Assembly: GCF_011601275.1 (NCBI RefSeq)
Contig: NZ_JAAOLY010000003.1
Span: 186,001-250,000 of the forward strand
Direction of reading: 5' to 3'
Length of the DNA stretch: 64,000 nt
From: Janthinobacterium lividum
GTDB taxonomy: Bacteria; Pseudomonadota; Gammaproteobacteria; Burkholderiales; Burkholderiaceae_D
Part shown: positions 1 to 9,446 of the stretch, in pieces
Numbering within the stretch: position 1 is the first letter of the stretch
Layout of the letters: the number at the start of each line of letters is the position of its first letter
Program-made: the position numbers and the translations under genes
Notes under the pieces: generated by a model
Database searches by the model: none
Seen by the model: the letters and a program-made list of their open reading frames with translations, nothing else
Told to the model about the DNA's origin: nothing

Positions 1-3000
1 ATATTGCAACACTACAGATACGCATCGATACGCTCAATGTGCGCATTGCGGCAGATGACCTGGAACGCATGCGCGAGGCCAGCGAGCGGGCTGCCAAGTC
101 GACTTTCAAACTCGAAGATGTCACGAAAAAATACACGGAGATACTGTCCAGCCTGGGTATTTCCAACAATATCGGCCAGATCGTTAAATTATCTGATGAA
201 TATACGAAACTGACTGCGCAACTGCGCTTGTCGACCAGCTCAACGCAGGAATATGGCGAGGCTTACGACAACGTCAAGCGCATTGCCTCCTCCGGGCAAA
301 CGGATCTGGCCGCTACAGCGGGCTTGTATGCTCAAATGAACGATGCGACCAAAAAACTGGGTATCAGCCAGGCCGAAGTGGCCGGTATCACTGAGGCGCT
401 CAATCTTGGCGTCAAGATCAGTGGCGCATCGGCGGCGGATTCCGCCACTGCCTTCAAGGGACTGTCCGATGCTTTTGCCGATGGTACCCTGAGCAGCCAG
501 CAATTTAATGCTGTCAGCCAGGCCGCGCCCGAAGTCATGTCGGCAATGGCCGCCGGCCTGGGCGTGTCGAAAGAAGCGTTTGCCGGGCTCGCCGGCGCAG
601 GATTGATCACTGCCGACGTGATGGCCATCGCGCTGCCGAACGCACTGGGCGCGTTGCGCAAGGACGCTGCACAGTTCGAAACCATCGGCGGCAGCTTTAC
701 CGTCTTGAGCAATAACGTGATGGAATTTACGGCTAGACAGGTGGAATCGACCGGCGCCGTGCGCCTGATGACGAACGGTCTCGAGTTCCTGTCGAATAAC
801 CTGAATCTGGTCGTTGGCGTGCTCGAAACGCTGACGACCGCGAAATTTGCCACCTGGGCTGCCGGCGTCGTGGTCGCTACTTATAGCAAGGTCACGGCCA
901 ACCGGGCCTTGCTGGCATCCACTTTGGCAGCGGCGAATGCCGAGGTGACGGCAACCGCCGCCACCTCGGCACTGGCGACTGCACGTGTGGTTGAATTGCA
1001 AGCGACGATACGCACCAGCCAGGCCGACGTGGCACTGGCGTTGACCACCAATGGCCTGATTCCGGCCCAGGCCCGTGCCGCAGTTGCTGCGGAGGCCCAT
1101 GCCGCCGCATTGGTGGCGCAAACAGCGGCAATGCGTGCTGCTTCCGTGACCGCTGGCGTGTTGCGTGGTGCGTTGGCATTCCTGGGAGGTCCGATCGGGC
1201 TGATTGTCACAGTGCTGGGTTTGGGCGCAACGGCCTGGGCCATGTGGGGAAGTTCATCGAAGGACAATGCGGAGAAGGCCGTAGAGCCCATGCGCAAGAG
1301 CACCAAGGATATCATTGCTGAACTCGACAAGCAGATGGTCCAGCTCACAAAGCGCAATGAATTGGCAAAGCTGGGCGTGTCTCAGAAAGGATTAGATACC
1401 CCGGCTGGCGAGCGTATGGCAGAGATATCGACAGAAATGGATGCGGTGCGCAATCGCACGGGAAAATACCAGTTCCTGGACAAAGCCGCTCTAGGCAACA
1501 GCATGGCAAAGCTGCAGGACGAATTCAATGCGCTGCAGGGCAAGCTCAAGCAGCTTGAGCAGCAAGGAGTGCCCGGCAAACCGGAGAACGGGCCTGCTAG
1601 AGGCGTGTCGTCGCTTCCCGCTCCGCCAACGCCTTTTGAATCCTTGATGGATGACATGCGCGGCAAGGCCCGCGACCTGAAGCGCGAAGCCGAAGGCTAT
1701 AACGAGCTGAACGAGGCACAAAAGTACGATTATCTGTTGAAAGAAATCCTGGCGGATCGGACGAACAAAGTCACGGCATCGGAGAAGGCGGGATTCGAGG
1801 TCAAGCGCAAGGTGATGCAGGACAACCTTGACAAGATCGAGGTGGACAAGAAAGTCAAGGAAGCAGCGGAACTGGCGCTGGCGGACGCGAAGGCGCTATC
1901 CGATACGCGGACGCAGGCCGTTGCCGATGCCGTCAAAGAAGCCGAGGCTGGCGAAAAACTGGTGGCGGTGTATGGCATGAGCAAGACCGCCATCGCGCAA
2001 AATGAAATGGCGTTGCTGAAGGAACAGAGCGCTGCGCTGGCGGTGGGCAAGGAAAATGCCGCGCAGATCGAATATTTGAATGCACTGATCGACGCCAAGC
2101 AGCGCAGCATGACTGCCACGGAGGAACTGGCTGCCAAGGAGGCCTCTGCCAATGCGGCCAAGAAGGCTTCCGATGAATGGGCTACCAGCGCCAAGGACAT
2201 CGAAAAGTCGCTGACTGACGCCTTCATGAACGGCTTCGAAGGCGGCAAGAACCTGGCGACGATGTTCAAGGACAAGTTGAAGAGCATGTTCAACAACCTC
2301 GTGCTGCAACCGATCATGTCTCCCATCGCGGCCGGCTTTGCCTCGTTCCTGAATCCGGGCGCCGCGCAGGCGCAGGGCAGTTTGGCTAACGGCGGGGGTA
2401 TCCAGTCTCTTTTGAGTTCGGCGAAAGGCATTTATGAATCGCTGTCCAACGGACTATCCGGTATTGGTACTTCGGTGGCAAATGGCGTGCAGCGTGGCAT
2501 GAGCATGCTGCAAGGCACTCCGTACACGGCCGGGGCCAACGGCGCATTTGCCACCGGTGTGGGCGCGGCGGCAAGCGTCGCCGCCGGCGTCATGGGCGGC
2601 GTGTATGGCGGCAAGATGATATCGGGTGAATATGGCCGCAATGGCGTCGTTAATGCTGGTACGGCGATCGGAGCTGTCGTCGGCAGTATTTTCCCGGTGG
2701 TAGGCACTGCGATGGGCGCGCTGGTGGGAGGCTTGTTGGGCGGCGCAGCGAACCGACTGTTCGGCATGGGCGAGAAAAAGGTCAGCAGTGCTGGCATTAC
2801 GGGCAATCTTGGTGCCGATGGCTTTACGGGCGAAAGTTATTCTAACTGGACCCAGAAGGGCGGCGTATTCCGCTCGAATAAGAAAGGCACCGACCGCTCT
2901 GAAGTCGATGCCGAACTGGCCGCATCGCTTGGCGATACCTATGCCCAGATGAAGGTGGTGACGGGCTCCTTCGCCAGCACACTGGGCGTGAATACGGATG

Positions 3001-4556
3001 GCCTGGCCACACGCACCCAGTCGCTCAATATTGTCATGACCAAGGATGATGCGGCCAATCAGAAAGCCATTGCCGAGTTCTTTACTGGCGTGGGTGATTC
3101 CATGGCCATGGAATTGGTGCCTTCCTTATCCCAGCTTAAATTGAAAGGCGAGTCGGCGAGCGCTGCACTGCAGCGCCTTGCAGGTAATTACGCGACCGTT
3201 GAAGCCGTGCTCGCAAGCCTGGGCAGCACCTCGCAGCAAGCATTCGGCGTCGTTGGCGTGGCGTCCCTGGCGGCACGTGAACAGTTGGTCAAGGCCGCCG
3301 GCGGCGTGGAAGCACTGGGCAATCGGAGCGCGTTCTTTGCCGAAAACTACCTGACCGAAGCCGAGCGCCTGGCGCCCGTGCAAAAACACGTGACGGAACA
3401 GATGGCAGCCCTTGGCTATGCCAGTGTGACCACGCGCGCGCAATTCAAGGACACGGTATTGCAACTGGTCAATTCCGGGGCTTTGGCCACCAAGACAGGG
3501 GCCGAGCAGTATGCAGGCCTGATGGCCTTGGCCGATGCATTTGCGAAGACGCATGCGGCAACGGAAGGCCTGAGCAAATCGGAGCAGGGAATTGCCGACG
3601 AGCGCAAAAGTATCCAGGAAAAGCTCGACCAGATGACGATGACTTCGGCGCAATTGCGTGCCAGGGAGCGTACAGCAGTCGATGCAGCCAACCTGGCCTT
3701 GTATGACCAGTTGCAGGCGCGGAAAGATATTGCCAGTGCCTATGAAACGGAGTCGTCGGCCCTCAAGTCCACCATCGACCGCCTGAAAACGTTTGGCGAC
3801 GGCATCCGCAATTTCAAGGATTCGCTGTTGCTGGGCAGCCTGTCGACCTTAACGCCGATGCAGAAGCTGGCCGAGGCACAGCGCCAGTACGAGGACACGC
3901 TGGCCAGGGCGAAGACTGGCGATGCAACCGCGCAATCGGCGCTGACTGGTACGGCCAATGCGTATTTGACGGCTAGCCAGGTTGTGAACGCTGCAAGCGC
4001 GAGCTATGCCGCCGATGCGTCCAGGGTCCAGGCCGAACTGGCAGCGCTGGCTGCAATCACCGGTACACAGTTAAATGATGCACAGAAGCAGCTGACGGCA
4101 CTTGATACGCAAGTGGGGCAGTTGATTCACTTAAACCAGACGGCGGTTGGTATCCAACAAGCGGTCGATGCGCTCGGTGCTGCGTTGCGTGCCGGCGGTC
4201 AGACCGATATCACGGGTGGCATGCGGTTTGCGTCTGCTGCCGGCATGCCTGTCGCCGCCTCTTTCGGAGAATCAGCGCTGGAAGCACCGGTTGTATTCGA
4301 CCCCGTGCGCTACTCCTCGGCCGCGAACGTGGGTTCCGATGTGCTGGTCGCCGAAATCCGCGGCCTGCGCGAAGACAACCAGGCCATGCGCGTGGAGCTC
4401 GAAGGCTTGCGTGCCGACCAGCGCGCGCAAACGGGCGCCACCATCCAGGCCACCTTTGAATCGAACGCCAATGCCGCCAGGACGGTGGTCGATGGCGTGG
4501 ACAAATCGTCCCGGGCATCTGCCTGGGCCAATGCAGTGAAAGGAGAATACGCATGA
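1..4556 (+). CDS. Phage tail tape-measure protein (5' end outside window)
   Basis: Long tail protein that sets tail length and is packed in the tail tube of a siphovirus-like prophage. The frame is open through position 3 to the window edge, reading IATLQIRIDTLNV before the first in-window start (a GTG at 39), so the true start is a few codons or more upstream and the copy is partial. At least 1518 residues are visible, in the usual size range of tape-measure proteins. The protein is rich in Ala, Lys and Glu with long heptad-like stretches. It has hydrophobic Gly/Ala-rich segments near residues 380-415 and 870-955 (counted from the GTG), typical of the membrane-inserting parts of such proteins. 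The stop overlaps the next start (ATGA), so it is translationally coupled to the tail-tip genes. Family assignment rests on length, composition and position. Confidence 0.88.
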   Translation, partial: IATLQIRIDTLNVRIAADDLERMREASERAAKSTFKLEDVTKKYTEILSSLGISNNIGQIVKLSDEYTKLTAQLRLSTSSTQEYGEAYDNVKRIASSGQTDLAATAGLYAQMNDATKKLGISQAEVAGITEALNLGVKISGASAADSATAFKGLSDAFADGTLSSQQFNAVSQAAPEVMSAMAAGLGVSKEAFAGLAGAGLITADVMAIALPNALGALRKDAAQFETIGGSFTVLSNNVMEFTARQVESTGAVRLMTNGLEFLSNNLNLVVGVLETLTTAKFATWAAGVVVATYSKVTANRALLASTLAAANAEVTATAATSALATARVVELQATIRTSQADVALALTTNGLIPAQARAAVAAEAHAAALVAQTAAMRAASVTAGVLRGALAFLGGPIGLIVTVLGLGATAWAMWGSSSKDNAEKAVEPMRKSTKDIIAELDKQMVQLTKRNELAKLGVSQKGLDTPAGERMAEISTEMDAVRNRTGKYQFLDKAALGNSMAKLQDEFNALQGKLKQLEQQGVPGKPENGPARGVSSLPAPPTPFESLMDDMRGKARDLKREAEGYNELNEAQKYDYLLKEILADRTNKVTASEKAGFEVKRKVMQDNLDKIEVDKKVKEAAELALADAKALSDTRTQAVADAVKEAEAGEKLVAVYGMSKTAIAQNEMALLKEQSAALAVGKENAAQIEYLNALIDAKQRSMTATEELAAKEASANAAKKASDEWATSAKDIEKSLTDAFMNGFEGGKNLATMFKDKLKSMFNNLVLQPIMSPIAAGFASFLNPGAAQAQGSLANGGGIQSLLSSAKGIYESLSNGLSGIGTSVANGVQRGMSMLQGTPYTAGANGAFATGVGAAASVAAGVMGGVYGGKMISGEYGRNGVVNAGTAIGAVVGSIFPVVGTAMGALVGGLLGGAANRLFGMGEKKVSSAGITGNLGADGFTGESYSNWTQKGGVFRSNKKGTDRSEVDAELAASLGDTYAQMKVVTGSFASTLGVNTDGLATRTQSLNIVMTKDDAANQKAIAEFFTGVGDSMAMELVPSLSQLKLKGESASAALQRLAGNYATVEAVLASLGSTSQQAFGVVGVASLAAREQLVKAAGGVEALGNRSAFFAENYLTEAERLAPVQKHVTEQMAALGYASVTTRAQFKDTVLQLVNSGALATKTGAEQYAGLMALADAFAKTHAATEGLSKSEQGIADERKSIQEKLDQMTMTSAQLRARERTAVDAANLALYDQLQARKDIASAYETESSALKSTIDRLKTFGDGIRNFKDSLLLGSLSTLTPMQKLAEAQRQYEDTLARAKTGDATAQSALTGTANAYLTASQVVNAASASYAADASRVQAELAALAAITGTQLNDAQKQLTALDTQVGQLIHLNQTAVGIQQAVDALGAALRAGGQTDITGGMRFASAAGMPVAASFGESALEAPVVFDPVRYSSAANVGSDVLVAEIRGLREDNQAMRVELEGLRADQRAQTGATIQATFESNANAARTVVDGVDKSSRASAWANAVKGEYA

Positions 4557-6022
4557 CCGATGCGCAATTTCAGGAGTGGCTGCAAAGTCCGTCAGCCATC
4601 CGCATGGTGCTGATCGAGGCGCAGGTGAATGTGGCTGGCAGCGAGGTGACGCGTTATATCGCTTCGCGGCCCTACGTGACCGGCCCGAATGAAGCACCGG
4701 CGAATACCGCCTACCAGCCACTGGCCAAGGGCGGCCTGGCCTTCACCGAGCAGGTCAGCCTGTCCGGCGAGGCGGGGCTGTCGGGCGGCGATATCGAACT
4801 CGATAACGGCGACGGCGAGCTCGATGGCTGGCTGGGCGATGTCTGGATGAACCGGCCCATCAGGGCCTGGGCCGGCGATCCTTCCTGGCCGCGTGCCGAC
4901 TTCCAGCTGGTCTTTGACGGCATCATCGCCGACGTGGCCAGTGCGGGGCGCGAGTCGGTCAACCTGGTACTGCGCGATAAGCTGCAGCGCCTGAATACGC
5001 CGATCTCCGAAGCCAAGCTGGGAGGCACGACGCCGAACAAGGACGCCATCCTGCCGGTTCCGTTCGGCGAGTGCCACAACGTGGTGCCCTTGCTGACCAA
5101 TCCGGCCACCTTGGAATACGGCTTTCTCGGCGCGGTGGAATCGACGTTCGAGGTGCGCACGAACGGCAAGCCGATTACCGTGGCCTTGAATGACCAGGCG
5201 GGCCGCTTCAACCTGACGACCGATCCATTTTCCACCACGATCACGGCCAGCGTGCAGGGCGACAAGGGCGGCGGCTATGCGCCGCGCATCGCGCCGCTGG
5301 TGCAGCGCATCGCCACCGCCTACGGCAAGGCGGCCGACCGTTTTACTCTGGCCGACCTGGACTTGGACAACCTGGCCGCTTTCGATGCGGCCCACCCGCA
5401 GCCGGCGGGACTGTATGTTGCGGACCGCACGAACCAGGCGCAGGCCATCCAGCAACTGGCGGCCAGCGTGGGCGCCCAGGCGATCATGTCGCGCACCGGC
5501 CAGTTGCGCCTGGTGCAGATCGCCTTGCCTGCCGCCGGCCTGCCGCTGGCGATCGGTCCGGAGCAGATGCGCGAACGCTCGCTGCGTCCCGCGCAGCGCC
5601 TGCCGGTGACGGCGGCCGTGAAGATCGGCTTCGACCGCAATTACACGCTGCAGGCGGGCCTGACGACCAGTATTCCGCCCGCGCATGCGGATTTGTATGC
5701 GATGGAATGGCTGACCGAAACCGTGGTCGACGAGGCGGTGCGCACGCGTTACCGCCTGTCCGACGACCCGGTGCAGATCGATACGTGCCTCAAGACGCGA
5801 GCCGATGCCCGTGCGGAAGCGCAGCGGCGCCTGGCCTTGAACAAGGTGCCGCGCACCATTTACGAATTTGACGGAGAACCCGAGATGATGATGCTGGAAC
5901 TGGGGCAGCCCGTAACGTTGCGCGCTGAACGCTTTGGCTTGCAGGACGGCTTGCCGGGCGTGGTGGTACTGCTGTCGCGCTTCTGGCTGACGGGCCGAGT
6001 GACGGTGGGAGTACTGGTATGA
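4553..6022 (+). CDS. Phage tail-tip/hub structural protein
   Basis: Protein of 489 residues encoded directly after the tape-measure gene with a 4-bp overlap, the position held by tail-tip (hub) proteins in siphovirus-like tail operons. It has no signal peptide or membrane segment. The N-terminal part (FQEWLQSPSAIRMVLIEAQV) and the wide beta-rich middle look like tail hub or baseplate proteins found in Burkholderiales prophages. No catalytic motif is visible. Its stop overlaps the start of the next gene by 4 bp, so it is part of one translationally coupled tail operon. Function is inferred from synteny, and the exact family is not identified. Confidence 0.7.
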   Translation: MTDAQFQEWLQSPSAIRMVLIEAQVNVAGSEVTRYIASRPYVTGPNEAPANTAYQPLAKGGLAFTEQVSLSGEAGLSGGDIELDNGDGELDGWLGDVWMNRPIRAWAGDPSWPRADFQLVFDGIIADVASAGRESVNLVLRDKLQRLNTPISEAKLGGTTPNKDAILPVPFGECHNVVPLLTNPATLEYGFLGAVESTFEVRTNGKPITVALNDQAGRFNLTTDPFSTTITASVQGDKGGGYAPRIAPLVQRIATAYGKAADRFTLADLDLDNLAAFDAAHPQPAGLYVADRTNQAQAIQQLAASVGAQAIMSRTGQLRLVQIALPAAGLPLAIGPEQMRERSLRPAQRLPVTAAVKIGFDRNYTLQAGLTTSIPPAHADLYAMEWLTETVVDEAVRTRYRLSDDPVQIDTCLKTRADARAEAQRRLALNKVPRTIYEFDGEPEMMMLELGQPVTLRAERFGLQDGLPGVVVLLSRFWLTGRVTVGVLV

Positions 6023-8616
6023 GCGCCATCGTGGGGGAACGCGACAGGCTGCTGCAGGCGACGGCGGACCGCTTCAGCACGACGGCAGACGGCAAGGCGA
6101 TCCTGATGGCCGCCAGCACGCCCGTTTTTCGCGTGAATAGCGCCGGCGCAGGTGCACCCGGCTCGATCGCCATCACGGCCAAGCCCGTGAACGTGGTGGG
6201 CGATATCGTGTTTTCCGTATCCGCCGGCACGCAGTTGACCGTCAACGGCAATGTGGCCACCGTCGATTTTGCCAGCATGACTACCGATACGGCCCTGGTG
6301 CAGGCGCGCATCCGTGAATTTGGCGTCGACTACCTCGCCAATTACATGGTCAGCAAGGTCTTCGACGGCGCCGCCGGCGAGACGGGCCTGGCTGGTTTGA
6401 ACACGGGCCAGGCCTTTGCCTACAAGCGTGCCGCCGCCGCGCCAGCCGATACGCCGGGCGATGTGATTTTTACCTTTTCCACGGCCGCCATCACGACGCC
6501 GGCCGGCAACGACCTGGCCAGTGGCTGGTCGAAGAACATCCCGACCGGCACGGCGCCGCTGTACGTGCGCGTGGCTTCGGCCAGCTCGCGCAATGCCACG
6601 GACAATATCGCCGCCAATGAATGGGCGGGGGCGGTGCAGCTGGCCAAGGATGGTACCGACGGCTTGAATGTGGCGCCCGTGCGCATCTACCAGCGCGGCG
6701 CGACCAATATCGCGCCGCCGCTGCCGACTGCCGCCTGTACGTTTACGTTTGCCACGGGCGCGCTGGCTGGCCTGAGCAACGGCTGGTCAGCCCAGGTGCC
6801 GGCGGCGGGCGGCGCTTATCTGTTCACGTCCGGCGCCACGGCTGTTTCACGCACGGCTACCGACGATATCGCCCCAGGCGAATGGGCGGCCGCGGCGCGC
6901 CTGGCCGCCGACGGCGCCACCGGCCAGCGCGGTACCGTCACGGTGACGGCGCCTGGCTATTCGGCTTGGTCGGATGCGTCTGCCGTGTACGAACTGGGAC
7001 GCGCAGGTTATGGCGCTCCGATCAACCGCGATGTGGTGACCTTGTATGACGCCACGCATGTGATGACGAAGTATTTTGAGAGCGGCGCATGGCTGGTGCT
7101 GGGCACGGTGCTGAACGGCAATCTGTTGGTCAACGGGTCGGTGGCCACCCAGGCACTGGCGGCAGACTCCGTGACGGCAGAAAAGATTGATGCGCGCGGC
7201 CTGAGCATCAAGGATACAGCTGGCAACATTATCCTCAGCGCCGGCACGCCCTTGACGTCGAACTATCTGAATGCGGGGATAGGCGCGGGGAATTTGATCA
7301 GCAATTCCGCACCCTCACCGCCAGCAGATGGTGTAGGAGGACTTGGGGGCTTTATCCTGGATTACACCTACTCACCCGGCACGACTACTTTTGCGCCGGG
7401 CTACCCTCCCTACGTGCCAAGCGGCGCTGGTGGTGTCTATGTTCGCTGCACTGGAGTTGTGCCATCTAGCACCACCGCCGCTATTGTGGGTATAAGGCAG
7501 GGAGAAGTAAATCGTAAGTTCCCCGTGATTCCTGGCGTGCGTTACGAGTTCAGCGTGTACATGGGCGCTCACCGCTGCCGTGGGGCTGTAAACGTTGCTT
7601 TTTACGACAGCGGCGGCGCCTATCTGTCGGAGTTAGCAGGTAATACTGTAGATAACGTGTCAGCTTCGGGGGCGTTGGTTAATTTCCCCAGGTCAACGCT
7701 GTTTGTTGCCGCGCCCACAGGCGCCGCTTACGCAATGTTACGCAGCGTGCTTGTTGGCAACGGGGGAACCGATGCGTATCTTTTCCTCTCCATGTGGTAC
7801 TTCGGTGTGGCATTGCCAGCGCAAACGGTGCCGTCAGCCTGGGCGGATGGCCCAGGGGCAGGTTTCGGCGACAATATTTACGGCCAGATCACGCCGTCCA
7901 CATCCCCGACTTACATCGCCAATGCCGCCATTGTGAATGCGCAGATCGGCGGCGATATTTATAGCAGCAATTGGAGTGGGAGTGGCAGCACAACGGGATG
8001 GTGTCTGGACCGAAACGGAAATTTGCACGCGAATAGTGGCACTTTTCGCGGTGAACTGCGTGGTGCTAATGGTGAGTTTTCCGGGAAGTTGACGGCAGAA
8101 ACCGTTATTGCCGGACGTGGCCAAAACGAAAACAACACGACGTTCATCGATTTTAATGCTACCGGCAGTATGCCGTTTATCTATGCAGGTTCGGGAGCTG
8201 TGCGAATCACTGCCGATGGCGAAGGTACTTTTGCCCGCAGACTCCTGTCATCACCGAATCTTGTGCGTCATGGAAAGACGCCCATTTCCCCAGGGGTAGT
8301 TGGATGGACTGGTGAAGAATATCGCCCCTTTACCGTTTACATCGATACCGGGAAGACATTCGATATTGCATGGCATGAGGCTCCGTCGGACACTTTTTTG
8401 GCCACCGCGACGATTTCAGATGGTAAATCGAGCCCAGGCGGTGGCTGCAATGGTTATTGCGAAGCGTCTGTTGTTGTTGGTGATGGCCTCAAAAGTGCTA
8501 GTGCCTCCCTGCTGCCTATTGATAATCAGATATACATTCGATTTACCTGGACCCCGGTCAGTGGCAATGGCTACATTATCCCAACTGAGATCACTTGGAA
8601 GCTGGTTAAAATCTAA
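6019..8616 (+). CDS. Phage tail-tip attachment (J-like) protein
   Basis: Protein of 865 residues, probably the central tail-tip or host-specificity protein. Residues of about 135-217 and 223-306 are two tandem copies of a module of roughly 85 residues (both contain SGWSxx/NGWSAQ, then D-N/D-IA-x-x-EWA and a KDG/ADG ending). After these comes a stretch with VNGSVATQALAADSVTAEKI and LSIKD. That kind of segment is seen in the C-terminal part of lambda J-type attachment proteins, ahead of variable receptor-contacting domains. The last 400 or so residues are encoded by less GC-rich DNA than the first half, a sign of mosaic exchange. It overlaps both neighbours by 1-4 bp. Receptor binding is inferred. 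Confidence 0.7.
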   Translation: MSAIVGERDRLLQATADRFSTTADGKAILMAASTPVFRVNSAGAGAPGSIAITAKPVNVVGDIVFSVSAGTQLTVNGNVATVDFASMTTDTALVQARIREFGVDYLANYMVSKVFDGAAGETGLAGLNTGQAFAYKRAAAAPADTPGDVIFTFSTAAITTPAGNDLASGWSKNIPTGTAPLYVRVASASSRNATDNIAANEWAGAVQLAKDGTDGLNVAPVRIYQRGATNIAPPLPTAACTFTFATGALAGLSNGWSAQVPAAGGAYLFTSGATAVSRTATDDIAPGEWAAAARLAADGATGQRGTVTVTAPGYSAWSDASAVYELGRAGYGAPINRDVVTLYDATHVMTKYFESGAWLVLGTVLNGNLLVNGSVATQALAADSVTAEKIDARGLSIKDTAGNIILSAGTPLTSNYLNAGIGAGNLISNSAPSPPADGVGGLGGFILDYTYSPGTTTFAPGYPPYVPSGAGGVYVRCTGVVPSSTTAAIVGIRQGEVNRKFPVIPGVRYEFSVYMGAHRCRGAVNVAFYDSGGAYLSELAGNTVDNVSASGALVNFPRSTLFVAAPTGAAYAMLRSVLVGNGGTDAYLFLSMWYFGVALPAQTVPSAWADGPGAGFGDNIYGQITPSTSPTYIANAAIVNAQIGGDIYSSNWSGSGSTTGWCLDRNGNLHANSGTFRGELRGANGEFSGKLTAETVIAGRGQNENNTTFIDFNATGSMPFIYAGSGAVRITADGEGTFARRLLSSPNLVRHGKTPISPGVVGWTGEEYRPFTVYIDTGKTFDIAWHEAPSDTFLATATISDGKSSPGGGCNGYCEASVVVGDGLKSASASLLPIDNQIYIRFTWTPVSGNGYIIPTEITWKLVKI

Positions 8617-9446
8617 TGAAAAATCTACGCATTATTTATGATAACGCCACCGACCGCGCAATCTTGACGGCGTCGAGCCAGGCTGGCGGGCTGGGGCCTG
8701 CCAATTTGCAGCGCGAAGGAAAGTCTCTGGTATTGCGTTCAATCGGCGCAGCACTAAGTATCACGGCGACCTGGCCGGCACCGGAAATTATCGGTGGCGT
8801 GGCCCTGCCGTTTTGCAACCTGACCCCAGCGGCAACCATCCGCGTGCGAGGCTACATCGAGCCTGGCGACGCTGTGCCTGCAATCGATACTGGCGTCATG
8901 CCGGCATGCGAGTATGCGCGGCTGGGCATGTGGGATTGGGGCGCATTGCCGCTGGGCTTGAATGCCTACAGTTACGGCGGCGGCACCTACGCCCGTTGCT
9001 GGTTCCAGATGCGTAGCATCAGAAAACTGGTGATCGACTTGGCCGATCCCGACAATCCTGCCGGCTACATTGAGGCTGCGCGCCTGGTCGCAGGGGCTTA
9101 CTGGAGTCCCGAGCAGAACGCTTCGTATGGTGCCGGCATTGCGCCGGTCGATACCAGCAGCCAGTACCGCAATGGCGCCGGCGAACAGAGGGTGGAGCGT
9201 GGCGTAGTGTTCCGCAAGCTGTCGCTGGCGCTCGATCACATGACGCCGTTGGATCGTGCCGAACTGTGGCGCATCGTGCGCGGCAACGGCCTGTCGCGCC
9301 CGCTTTTCATCAGCCTGTATCCGGATAGCGATGACGTCGAGCTGGAGCAGGCGCACCAGGTGTATGGACGCTTGGCCAATCTGGCCGCCATCACCACCCC
9401 ATCTTTCCAGGCTTATGCCACCAACATTGAAATTGAGGAGCTGTAA
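8616..9446 (+). CDS. Phage tail protein, first copy of a duplicated pair
   Basis: Protein of 276 residues whose start shares one base with the previous stop. It is clearly paralogous to the product of 11,708-12,562: both begin with NLRIIxDNAxDRAxLTASSQ and share the GPANLQR block, a YWSPxxNAxYGA block and an LxHxTPxDRAxxxRIxRxNG block. No membrane segment, signal peptide or enzyme motif is visible. Each copy sits immediately before a tail-fibre gene, so a fibre-linking or tail-tip structural role is likely. It is unlike any enzyme family I recognise. The stop overlaps the fibre start by one base. Confidence 0.65.
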   Translation: MKNLRIIYDNATDRAILTASSQAGGLGPANLQREGKSLVLRSIGAALSITATWPAPEIIGGVALPFCNLTPAATIRVRGYIEPGDAVPAIDTGVMPACEYARLGMWDWGALPLGLNAYSYGGGTYARCWFQMRSIRKLVIDLADPDNPAGYIEAARLVAGAYWSPEQNASYGAGIAPVDTSSQYRNGAGEQRVERGVVFRKLSLALDHMTPLDRAELWRIVRGNGLSRPLFISLYPDSDDVELEQAHQVYGRLANLAAITTPSFQAYATNIEIEEL